From positions 336,433-400,432 of the forward strand of contig NZ_JACHHK010000002.1 in the NCBI RefSeq assembly GCF_014202755.1: a stretch of 64,000 nucleotides of DNA, read 5' to 3'. Below, piece by piece: positions 26,467 to 33,562 of this stretch. Below the pieces are notes generated by a model that saw only the letters and a list, made by a program, of their open reading frames with translations, did no database searches and had not been told where the DNA came from. Made by a program: the position numbers and the translations under genes. The DNA is from Catenisphaera adipataccumulans. Its GTDB lineage: Bacteria > Bacillota_I > Bacilli_A > Erysipelotrichales > Erysipelotrichaceae. Positions within the stretch are counted from its first letter, which is position 1; each line of letters begins with the position of its first letter.

Positions 26467-26982
26467 ATGAAAACATTAATTGCTTATTATTCTCGTGCGG
26501 GAGAAAATTATGTAGGCGGTCAGATCCGTTCTTTATCTGTGGGCAATACGAAACGTGCCGCGCAGATGCTCGCGAAATCTACGGGAGCCGATCTTTTTGA
26601 AATCAAACAAAGAATTCCATATTCCGATCGATACAATGAATGCATCGCGCAGGCACAGGCCGACCAGCGAAACGACGTCCGTCCGGCGCTGACTGCTTTG
26701 CCGGAAAACTGGGATGCATATGATGAAATATATCTAGGCTATCCGAATTATTGGAATACCATGCCGATGGCTGTGTTTACCTTTTTGGAAAGCCTGGACT
26801 GGACCGGCAAGACGATCCATCCGTTCTGTACCAATGAGGGCAGCGGCATGGGCCGCAGTCTGACCGATCTGAAGCGGCTCTGTCCGCAGGCAGCGGTCAC
26901 AGCCGGTCTGTCCATTTATGGTTCGCAGATCGCACATGCCCGTTCTACGATCGAAGCCTATGTGAAACAATTCAATTCCTGA
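26467..26982 (+). CDS. Flavodoxin-like protein
   Basis: A 171-residue flavodoxin-fold protein. The FMN phosphate loop is at the N-terminus (LIAYYSRAGENY), with YDEIYLGYPNYWNTMP near residues 83-98 and PFCTNEGSGMGRSL near 118-131. Long-chain flavodoxins of this subtype are often annotated as flavodoxin or NAD(P)H-quinone reductase-like. It opens a stretch rich in flavin and Fe-S genes, but its own partner is not clear. AAAGGAGG precedes the ATG. Confidence 0.87.
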   Translation: MKTLIAYYSRAGENYVGGQIRSLSVGNTKRAAQMLAKSTGADLFEIKQRIPYSDRYNECIAQAQADQRNDVRPALTALPENWDAYDEIYLGYPNYWNTMPMAVFTFLESLDWTGKTIHPFCTNEGSGMGRSLTDLKRLCPQAAVTAGLSIYGSQIAHARSTIEAYVKQFNS

Positions 26983-27015
26983 CGCTTTTTGACCAATTGG
27001 TGTTAAACTGATGAT

Positions 27016-27228
27016 ATGGGACAGACGATCAGAAAAGCGCTGTGGCTGACAGCCGGCAGTTTCTTTTTGGTCCTGGGATTGATCGGGCTGGCGATCCCGA
27101 TTATACCACAGGTGCCGTTCTTACTGGCATCGGCATTCTGTTTTTCCAAAGGGTCAGAGCGTTTTAATAAAAAAATGAAAGAATCCAGGCTTTATCATTG
27201 GATCATGAAAAAGCTGCACCGTTCATAA
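27016..27228 (+). CDS. YbaN/DUF454-family small membrane protein
   Basis: A 70-residue protein matching the first half of DUF454 (YbaN): LGLIGLAIPIIPQVPFLLAS and CFSKGSERF, two membrane helices and a basic tail. Usual family members have about 115-130 residues, so this one is short at the C-terminus. No ribosome site precedes the ATG. A TTGACC/TGATAT promoter-like pair overlaps the start, which makes the exact start uncertain. Confidence 0.6.
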   Translation: MGQTIRKALWLTAGSFFLVLGLIGLAIPIIPQVPFLLASAFCFSKGSERFNKKMKESRLYHWIMKKLHRS

Positions 27229-27249
27229 AAAAAGAGCTCGAATGAGCTC
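27228..27249 (-). terminator. Weak minus-strand terminator-like hairpin
   Basis: GAGCTC repeated around a 4-base loop and followed by T7 when read on the minus strand. It is short (6 bp) and may be a second stop behind the terminator at 27515. Confidence 0.45.
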
Positions 27250-27542
27250 CACGGAGAGATCATGACAAGCTGCCTGTTTTACAATTCAGTATGGGAAGAA
27301 GACAGTATATCTGCAGCAGGTGAATTGCCATGAATAGACCAGGTGCAGCCGGAACCATGATATTGGCAGAGTTGATGAAGCGTCATGTTTCCGATTGAAT
27401 GAGAGGTACTGCACCGGGCCGATCAATACGGAATATCCTTCCGTTATGAATATCTTATAAGGCATAGGAATCGGAAACAAGTCAAAAGTTTTACCAAAAC
27501 CCGGAAAAGAATTGATAAAAAAGCCAGAGTCTTGGCTCCGGC
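27229..27542. other. 314-bp intergenic stretch without a supported gene
   Basis: It holds two minus-strand terminator hairpins, one at each end. A 115-codon minus-strand frame crosses it, but it runs mostly in a shadow frame of the cytidylate-kinase-like gene, has no ribosome site and resembles nothing I recognise. Confidence 0.5.
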
Positions 27543-27545
27543 TTA
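27515..27545 (-). terminator. Terminator of the cytidylate-kinase-like gene
   Basis: Read on the minus strand: AAGCCGGAG, a short loop, CTCTGGCTT with one mismatch, then T-run. It directly follows the stop codon at 27543. Confidence 0.8.
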
Positions 27546-28124
27546 ATACAATCTTTTGATCAGATCGACACATGTATCGATGCCCAGGACGCCGCTGTCC
27601 AGCGCGATATGATAGTTTTCGGCATCGCCCCATGTACTGTCAGTATAGAACTGATAATACGCTTTCCGGCGTTTGTCTTTGTCTTTGACCCGTTTCAGCG
27701 GGGCTTCTTCCCGCTCGCCATACACTTCGACGATCCGCTTGGCGCGGAATTTCGGATCGGCATGAATAAATACGGTCAGGCAGTCGGCTTTGCCGCGCAG
27801 CAGATAATCTGCACATCTTCCGACAATGACGCATGGCCCTTTTTCGGCCAGTTCATAAATGATCTTGCTTTGGATGCGCCACAAATCGTCCTGCGGTGAG
27901 TGGCCGTACATGTTGCGGCCGGCCAGTGCGTTGGCAAACCAGTTGCCCGAGACGGTATATTCGCTGTTTTCTTTGACAAAGTCTTCGGACATGCCGCTGG
28001 CTTCGGCCAGCCGGTTGATCAGTTCTTCATCGTAGCAGGGAATACCTAATTGTTCGGCAACTTTTTTACCGATGGTGCGGCCGCCGCTGCCGAATTCACG
28101 GCTGATGGTGATGATTCTGTTCAT
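27543..28124 (-). CDS. Cytidylate kinase-like protein
   Basis: A 193-residue P-loop protein of the cytidylate_kinase2 family. The opening IITISREFGSGGRTIGKKVA contains the modified P-loop, and CVIVGRCADYLL (about 96-107) and VFIHADPKFRAKRI follow. It is widespread in gut Firmicutes with no proven substrate. Canonical Cmk is longer and differs in the CMP site. GGAGG precedes the ATG. It is a single gene with its own terminator. Confidence 0.87.
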   Translation of the reverse strand: MNRIITISREFGSGGRTIGKKVAEQLGIPCYDEELINRLAEASGMSEDFVKENSEYTVSGNWFANALAGRNMYGHSPQDDLWRIQSKIIYELAEKGPCVIVGRCADYLLRGKADCLTVFIHADPKFRAKRIVEVYGEREEAPLKRVKDKDKRRKAYYQFYTDSTWGDAENYHIALDSGVLGIDTCVDLIKRLY

Positions 28125-28266
28125 CAGGGATCCTCCTTTCTGCTTCTCTTTCTATAGTAACATATTTGCTATTCAGAAAACGAAAGACGGCTTGCGTTTT
28201 TGATTGTGTACAAAGCTTGAACCGCATGGCAAGATGGATTTATCAATAGAAAGCAGGAACCAAATC

Positions 28267-29043
28267 ATGAACTTTTATTTTTCAGGAACCGGCAACAGTA
28301 TGTATATTGCCGAGCAGCTGGATACCCAGAGCGAAAGTATCCCGCAGGTGATGAAATCAGGGAAGCGAGTCTTTCAGGATCGGATCATTGGTCTGGTCTG
28401 CCCGATCTACGGCCATGAAATGCCGCAGATGGTCAAACAGTTTTTAAAAGAAGCCGAATTCAAGACGGATTATTTCTATATCATCCTGACCTATGGCAGG
28501 CGGCATGCCAATGCCGTGGAACTGGCAAGGGATTATGCGGAAAGTGTCGGGATCAAACCGGCTTATATCGCTACGCTTTTGATGGTCGATAACTTTCTGC
28601 CGGCTTTTGATATGGCCCAGGAAGTGACCTTGGAAAAGCATGTGGACCGTCAGCTGGAGACGATCCGCAAAGAAATTCAAAGCGGCTGCCGGAAAATCGA
28701 AGCTGTTACCGAGCAGGATCGTGCCGGCCATGCGGAATTTCTGCAGAACATGAAAAACCTTCATGTCCAGGCGCCGTATGAAACGTATTGGGGACAATTT
28801 GAGGTAACGGATGCATGCATCGGGTGCGGCATCTGTTCGAAGATCTGCCCGGCCGGCTGTATTTCGATCATTGATCAGCGCGCGGTCCATGAAAAAGATG
28901 GCTGCCAGGCTTGTTACGCATGTATTCATTCATGTCCGCAGACAGCCATTCATCTTAAGATCGGCGAGGCCAATCCCGATGCCCGCTATCGCAACGAACA
29001 CATTTCACTTTCGCAGTTGATCAAAGCGAATCATCAAAAATAA
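28267..29043 (+). CDS. EFR1-type flavodoxin/ferredoxin fusion
   Basis: A 258-residue protein. The N-terminal flavodoxin-like domain starts NFYFSGTGNSMYIAEQL. The C-terminus is a 2x[4Fe-4S] ferredoxin domain with CIGCGICSKICPAGC and CQACYACIHSCP. It is a cytoplasmic electron carrier that links a flavin to two clusters. The ATG at 28267 follows AGGA. It lies 13 bp before a flavin reductase-like gene, which suggests they work as a redox pair. Confidence 0.88.
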   Translation: MNFYFSGTGNSMYIAEQLDTQSESIPQVMKSGKRVFQDRIIGLVCPIYGHEMPQMVKQFLKEAEFKTDYFYIILTYGRRHANAVELARDYAESVGIKPAYIATLLMVDNFLPAFDMAQEVTLEKHVDRQLETIRKEIQSGCRKIEAVTEQDRAGHAEFLQNMKNLHVQAPYETYWGQFEVTDACIGCGICSKICPAGCISIIDQRAVHEKDGCQACYACIHSCPQTAIHLKIGEANPDARYRNEHISLSQLIKANHQK

Positions 29044-29056
29044 AGGAGGAAATTTT

Positions 29057-29608
29057 ATGAGAAAAGATTTTGGCGGCAAGCCATTTATGTATCCGCAGCC
29101 GGTGCTGATCATCGGCACATACAATGAGGACGGTACGGCCAACGCCATGAATGCTGCCTGGGGCGGCATTTGCGGCGCCGACCGGATCATTATTGATTTA
29201 AGCATGCATAAGACCACAGAGAATATTCTGCGTGAAAAAGCCTTCACGGTCCATATGGCCGATGTGAAACACGAAACAGAAGCCGATTACCTTGGCTTGG
29301 TTTCCGGAAATAAAGTACCCGATAAATTGACAAAGGCTGGCTTCCATACCACAGCTTCCGCTCATGTTCATGCGCCGATCATCGAGGAACTGCCGCTGGC
29401 ACTGGAGTGCGAACTGGTCCATCAGACGGAAGAAGGCATCGTCGGCAAGATCGTCAATGTGAGCATCGATGAAAGCGTGCTCGATGAAAACGGAAAACTG
29501 GATCCGGATCGATTAGAGGCCATCGCCTTTGATCCGATGAATGCCGCTTATCTGCGGGTCGGCGGCAAGGTCGGCAATGCGTTCTCGGATGGGAAAAAAT
29601 TGATGTGA
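29057..29608 (+). CDS. Flavin reductase-like FMN-binding protein
   Basis: A 183-residue split-barrel flavoprotein: PFMYPQPVLIIGTYNEDGTANAMNAAWG is the typical start of this DIM6/flavoredoxin-like family (motif about residues 9-36, given here by its ends KPFMYPQ and NAMNAAWGG). Members bind FMN and shuttle electrons, for example to or from Fe-S proteins. AAAGGAGG precedes the ATG. Operon with the EFR1 gene. Confidence 0.87.
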   Translation: MRKDFGGKPFMYPQPVLIIGTYNEDGTANAMNAAWGGICGADRIIIDLSMHKTTENILREKAFTVHMADVKHETEADYLGLVSGNKVPDKLTKAGFHTTASAHVHAPIIEELPLALECELVHQTEEGIVGKIVNVSIDESVLDENGKLDPDRLEAIAFDPMNAAYLRVGGKVGNAFSDGKKLM

Positions 29609-29630
29609 CAGTCCGGGAGGACTGTTTTTG
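29608..29630 (+). terminator. Terminator after the flavin reductase-like gene
   Basis: Stem ACAGTCC / GGACTGT followed by T5, overlapping the stop codon. Confidence 0.8.
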
Positions 29631-29656
29631 GCATGATTGAAGAAAGGAGGACCCCA

Positions 29657-30769
29657 ATGATCGATCTATCAATCAAGAAATTAGGATTTGGTTTGATGCG
29701 TCTGCCGAAAAAGGACGATCAAATCGATTTGGAACAAGTAAAAACCATGGTGGACTTATTTATGGCAGCAGGCTGTACGTATTTTGACACGGCTTGGGCC
29801 TATCCAGGCAGTGAAGAGGCCATCCGCAAAGCGCTGATCGAACGCTATCCGCGCGATTCTTTCACCATCGCAACCAAGAATGCCGCATGGCTGGAATGCA
29901 AAAATCGGGACGATGCGATCCGCCAATTTGAAACCTCCTTGGAACGAACGGGTGCAGGCTACTTTGATTTCTATCTGCTTCATAATTTAGGTCAGCAGCG
30001 CACCCAGGTCTTTGAAGACTTTGATATGTGGAATTTTGTCAAAGAGAAAAAAGCCGAAGGCAAGATCAAACACATCGGCTTCTCTTTCCATTCTACTGCT
30101 GATGAACTGGAAAAGATCCTCATTGCGCATCCGGAAGCCGAATTCGTTCAGCTGCAGATCAATTATGCCGACTGGAACGATCCCGACATTCAGTCACGCA
30201 AAAACTACGAAATGGCCAGAAAGTATGGTAAACCCGTCGTCATCATGGAACCAGTCAAAGGCGGCTTGCTGGCAGCGCCGCCCGATGCCGTAGAAAAGAT
30301 CTTTAAAAAAGCGGATCCCGATGCGTCCTGCGCTTCCTGGGCCATTCGTTTTGCGGCCGGTCTGGACGGCGTGATCACCGTTTTATCGGGCATGAGCAAC
30401 ATCGCCCAGATGCAGGACAACTTATCCTATATGAAAGAATTCAGACCGCTGGATGAAAAAGAACAGGCCGTCATCCGCCAGGCGCAGCAGGCCATGCATG
30501 AAATTCCATTGATCCCGTGCACCTCCTGCAATTATTGTGCCGAGGTCTGTCCGAAAGAAATCGGTATTTCCCAGACGTTCAAGGCGCTGAATTTACTGAC
30601 ACTGTACCGCAATCTCGATATGGCCAAACACCGCGAACAGGTAGATGTCGATCTGGCCGGCCGTAAACATGCGGAAGCATGCATACAGTGCGGCCGCTGT
30701 GAACAGGTATGTCCGCAGCACATTACGATCCGTTCTTATCTGCAGGAAGCGAAGGAAAAACTGCGTTGA
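29657..30769 (+). CDS. Aldo/keto reductase with 2x[4Fe-4S] domain
   Basis: A 370-residue fusion. The AKR barrel (about 1-270) has the catalytic region DTAWAYPGSEEAIRKAL and GKPVVIMEPVKGGLL. The C-terminus carries two cluster motifs, CTSCNYCAEVCPKEIG and CIQCGRCEQVCPQHI. Such AKR-ferredoxin proteins are common in anaerobes, and their substrates are unknown. The start at 29657 follows AAAGGAGG; an ATG 24 bp upstream is less well placed. It overlaps the kinase gene by 4 bp. Confidence 0.9.
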   Translation: MIDLSIKKLGFGLMRLPKKDDQIDLEQVKTMVDLFMAAGCTYFDTAWAYPGSEEAIRKALIERYPRDSFTIATKNAAWLECKNRDDAIRQFETSLERTGAGYFDFYLLHNLGQQRTQVFEDFDMWNFVKEKKAEGKIKHIGFSFHSTADELEKILIAHPEAEFVQLQINYADWNDPDIQSRKNYEMARKYGKPVVIMEPVKGGLLAAPPDAVEKIFKKADPDASCASWAIRFAAGLDGVITVLSGMSNIAQMQDNLSYMKEFRPLDEKEQAVIRQAQQAMHEIPLIPCTSCNYCAEVCPKEIGISQTFKALNLLTLYRNLDMAKHREQVDVDLAGRKHAEACIQCGRCEQVCPQHITIRSYLQEAKEKLR

Positions 30770-31332
30770 ACTATCTGATGACAAGAACCGATGCGGATGC
30801 GGCATTTTGGGATCATACGGGGACCCTTGCGCTGGACGGCCGCTGCGGCAGCGGCAAGACCACCTGGGCCAAACACTTGGCCGGGCAAGGGACGATCGTG
30901 GTTGTTTCCATGGATGATTTCTATCTGCCGGCGGATCAGCGCAGATCCGGACCGGCCGGGCACATGGATATTGCCCGGATCCGCGCGGTGCTGCAGACTT
31001 TATCAAACGAAAAGGACGCAGCGTATGCGCCCTTTGACTGCCGTAATCAGACGTACAAACCGTCTGTGCGGATCCCATGGGGAAAACGCATTCTTGTAGA
31101 AGGCAGTTATGCGATGCACCCGGATCTACAGGTGTTTTATGATTTTATGTTTTTTATGACCTGCGGGAAAGATGTACAGAAACAACGGCTGCTTCGTCGT
31201 GATCCAGAACGGTTTCCGGATTTTGAACAACGATGGATCCCGCGGGAAGAAGCGTATTTTCAGGCTTATGCGACTGCATCCAAAGCCAATGCGCTGATCG
31301 TAACAGATGATTGGAAAGAAGAGAAAGAATGA
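30766..31332 (+). CDS. Uridine kinase-like P-loop kinase
   Basis: A 188-residue kinase. Walker A LDGRCGSGKTTWAKHLA is near residues 24-40, and VVVSMDDFYLP (about 46-56) is the uridine-kinase/PRK substrate motif. LVEGSYAMHPDL and RLLRRDPERFPDFEQRW follow. It lacks the canonical Urk C-terminal region, so it may phosphorylate another nucleoside or vitamin. I start it at TTG 30766, which overlaps the AKR stop as TTGA and follows AAGGAA; ATG 30778 is the alternative. Coupled to an ECF S component downstream by ATGA overlap. Confidence 0.82.
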   Translation: MNYLMTRTDADAAFWDHTGTLALDGRCGSGKTTWAKHLAGQGTIVVVSMDDFYLPADQRRSGPAGHMDIARIRAVLQTLSNEKDAAYAPFDCRNQTYKPSVRIPWGKRILVEGSYAMHPDLQVFYDFMFFMTCGKDVQKQRLLRRDPERFPDFEQRWIPREEAYFQAYATASKANALIVTDDWKEEKE

Positions 31333-31877
31333 AAGAGAATCGTGTGAAGAATTTGGCATTGGCGGCCTTATTTCTGGCATTGTGCATGATCTTACCGTTT
31401 GTGACCGGACAGATCCCGCAGATCGGCCAGGCGCTGCTGCCGATGCACATTCCCGTTTTATTGTGCGGATTGATCTGCGGCAAACGATTCGGCGGAATCG
31501 TCGGCTTCATTGCACCGCTGCTGCGCTTTGTGCTTTTCGGCATGCCGCCGATTTATCCGACGGGTCTGGCGATGTGTTTCGAACTGGCAGCCTATGGTTT
31601 TTTGATCGGCTGGCTGTTTGAGAAATCAAGCCATTCATTGGGCGCGTTGTATCGCTGTTTGATCATGGCCATGGTCGGCGGCCGGATCGTCTGGGGCGCG
31701 GCCGAAGTGATCCTGTTAGGACTTGGCCATCAGGCATTTACATGGAAACTTTTTATGGCAGGTGCCTTTATCAATGCGATCCCAGGCATCGTGCTGCAGC
31801 TGGTGTTGATCCCGCTGCTGATGATGACGCTGGATAAAACAGGCGTTTATACGCTGCAGAAAAAGTCCGCGGCTTAG
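31329..31877 (+). CDS. ECF transporter S component, substrate unknown
   Basis: A 182-residue membrane protein with about six helices. The opening MKENRVKNLALAALFLALC carries the Ala-rich helix that contacts the ECF T subunit. GQIPQIGQALLPMHIPVLLCG and GFIAPLLRFVLFGMPP follow. S components bind a vitamin or precursor and share a common EcfA1A2T motor, which is not in this window. Its start overlaps the stop of the kinase gene, so the imported compound may be the kinase substrate. Confidence 0.82.
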   Translation: MKENRVKNLALAALFLALCMILPFVTGQIPQIGQALLPMHIPVLLCGLICGKRFGGIVGFIAPLLRFVLFGMPPIYPTGLAMCFELAAYGFLIGWLFEKSSHSLGALYRCLIMAMVGGRIVWGAAEVILLGLGHQAFTWKLFMAGAFINAIPGIVLQLVLIPLLMMTLDKTGVYTLQKKSAA

Positions 31878-31905
31878 CAGATGGAAGCATCTGCTTTTTG
31901 TTTTG
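31876..31905 (+). terminator. Terminator after the ECF S component
   Basis: Stem AGCAGATG / CATCTGCT with a GAAG loop and T-run. Confidence 0.9.
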
Positions 31906-31967
31906 TTCCATCTTCCTTTGCGGTCAGAAGGGACATATGTTACTGTGAATAGGAAAAGAGTGACAAA

Positions 31968-32543
31968 ATGAAGATCTGGCTGACAAGACATGGACAAACG
32001 AATTTAAATAAAAAGCACCTGATGCAGGGGAAGACCGATGAGCCGCTGAATGAAACCGGACGGAAACAAGCGGCGGAAGCCCGTCAGAAAATCGGGAATA
32101 TCCACTTCGATGCGGTCTATTCCAGCCGCTTGGACCGTGCCATTGAAACGGCTTCGATCATCGGGAATGTGCCCCGGGATCAAGTCATCATCGATGACCG
32201 GCTGATCGAAGTGGAGTTCGGAAAATATGAAATGAAGAAATATTACGGACTGGGACTGAAGATGACAGCATTTTGGCTGCTGCCGGAGATCCTGCCGGCA
32301 CCGAAGACCGTGGAATCCGTTCAGTCAATGGTCCGGCGCAGTTCCTCATTTCTGAATGAGCTGGAAACCAAAGACTATGACAATGTGCTGATTGTCTGTC
32401 ACGGCGGTATCATCCGGGCGCTGCGCGGTTACTTAGAAGACCGCAAAAACGGCATCCGCTGGCGTCCGAAACCAAAGAACTGTGAAATTATTGAATATGA
32501 ATTCCGTGACGGAAAGCACCGCACCATTCATACGTTCAAATAA
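31968..32543 (+). CDS. Histidine phosphatase (phosphoglycerate mutase-like)
   Basis: A 191-residue branch-1 histidine phosphatase. The phosphohistidine motif is LTRHGQTNLN at residues 5-14. SSRLDRAIETA (about 57-67) and VCHGGIIRALRGYL (about 144-157) give the other catalytic Arg and His. Length and motifs suit a broad phosphatase of the CobC/PhoE group more than glycolytic mutase. It is a single gene with a weak ribosome site. Confidence 0.88.
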   Translation: MKIWLTRHGQTNLNKKHLMQGKTDEPLNETGRKQAAEARQKIGNIHFDAVYSSRLDRAIETASIIGNVPRDQVIIDDRLIEVEFGKYEMKKYYGLGLKMTAFWLLPEILPAPKTVESVQSMVRRSSSFLNELETKDYDNVLIVCHGGIIRALRGYLEDRKNGIRWRPKPKNCEIIEYEFRDGKHRTIHTFK

Positions 32544-32572
32544 AAAACGATGACCAAAAGGAGGTCATCGCA
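32543..32572 (-). terminator. Terminator of the alpha/beta hydrolase gene (minus)
   Basis: CGATGACC and GGTCATCG (32548-32555, 32563-32570) pair. T6 follows only on the minus strand. Confidence 0.85.
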
Positions 32573-33427
32573 TCAGAGAGAAGTGCGAGAAGCACGGGCA
32601 GCCTTTTTCGCTTTGTATCGATTCAGAAGGTGTTTCCAGTTCGGCATGTATTCGCCTTCCTCTTCTTCCTGCTTCTTTTTCGCAGCCTTGCGCTGCTGTT
32701 TATCTTTTTGCTGGACCCAGCTTTTCACAAAACGGATGTATTCTTCCGGGTGGCCGAGGCTGAGGCCGCCGTGGGAATAATTCAGCAGCATGAATATTTC
32801 TGATCCAGCTACCTTATCGTGCAGAAGATCTGCACTTTCTTTATATTTCTTGCTTTCACGCTGCCCGACAAGTATGGCGAGTTTTCCCGTATAATCTTTG
32901 ATGGAATCCGGCAGCTGATAGTTATAGGTCTCGTCATACATGCGGGCCAATGTTTCCTGCGGAATCGTTTTTAAGTTTTCATAATATTCATGTTCCGCTG
33001 CATCGTCCGAAAATTTTGCGTAGTACATGAAAGAATTGAAGAGTTTGTTATGGGAGAGCGTCGGGGCATGGACCGCAGCCAGATCGCTCCAATTGCGCAG
33101 TTTTGACGGCAGCAGCAGGGCGCTTTCCACCATCGCAAATTCGCATAGATCATTTCTTTGACTCAGCATCTCCGTGACGATCTGCGCTCCCAGACTGAAG
33201 CCGGCAAGGACCTGGATATGTCCGTCATATTGCTCATCGATATATTGAATGAGTTCTTCTGCCGTTTGTTGGATGGAAGTAAACGAGTCGTTCAAAAGCG
33301 GCAGAACAATTTCAAAATCTTTTTTAAATTCCTTCACCTGCGTTTTGAAACTGAATGCGGAAAGACATTCGCCATGAATGTACATCATGACTGGCTTTTT
33401 CTTATGAATATATCTCTTGTATTCCAT
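32573..33427 (-). CDS. Alpha/beta hydrolase
   Basis: A 284-residue protein with an alpha/beta hydrolase core. VMMYIHGECLSAFSF contains the HG oxyanion segment, VLAGFSLGAQIVTEML is the nucleophile elbow (GFSLG, Ser about 92), and YSHGGLSLGHPEEYI gives the His. The C-terminal 40 residues are very Lys-rich (QQRKAAKKKQEEEEG), probably an RNA- or membrane-surface-binding tail. The start at 33427 follows AGAGGAG. Substrate unknown. Confidence 0.8.
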   Translation of the reverse strand: MEYKRYIHKKKPVMMYIHGECLSAFSFKTQVKEFKKDFEIVLPLLNDSFTSIQQTAEELIQYIDEQYDGHIQVLAGFSLGAQIVTEMLSQRNDLCEFAMVESALLLPSKLRNWSDLAAVHAPTLSHNKLFNSFMYYAKFSDDAAEHEYYENLKTIPQETLARMYDETYNYQLPDSIKDYTGKLAILVGQRESKKYKESADLLHDKVAGSEIFMLLNYSHGGLSLGHPEEYIRFVKSWVQQKDKQQRKAAKKKQEEEEGEYMPNWKHLLNRYKAKKAARASRTSL

Positions 33428-33454
33428 GTTTTCGCTCCTCTTATTTTCATTATA

Positions 33455-33468
33455 TCGAAGCGCTTTCA
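33455..33468. promoter_or_regulatory. cre-like box upstream of the hydrolase gene
   Basis: TCGAAGCGCTTTCA has the intact GAAGCGCTTTC core of a CcpA site, with two mismatches at the left end. It lies 28 bp before the hydrolase start codon on the minus strand. Confidence 0.5.
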
Positions 33469-33562
33469 AAAGAAAATGGTAAAAGCTTGCAGAGGATCAT
33501 GCAAAGAGTTACCCTGTTCAAAAAGAAATTTTTTCATATGATATAAACAGGGGGAGTGCAGC

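Noticed and set aside
26989..27017. TTGACC - 17 bp - TGATAT as promoter of the DUF454 gene
   Set aside because: The -10 would overlap the start codon, so the transcript would begin inside the gene; probably chance or a wrong start.
27286..27633. 115-codon minus-strand frame
   Set aside because: Half lies in a shadow frame of the cytidylate-kinase-like gene; the rest has no ribosome site and resembles no protein I recognise.
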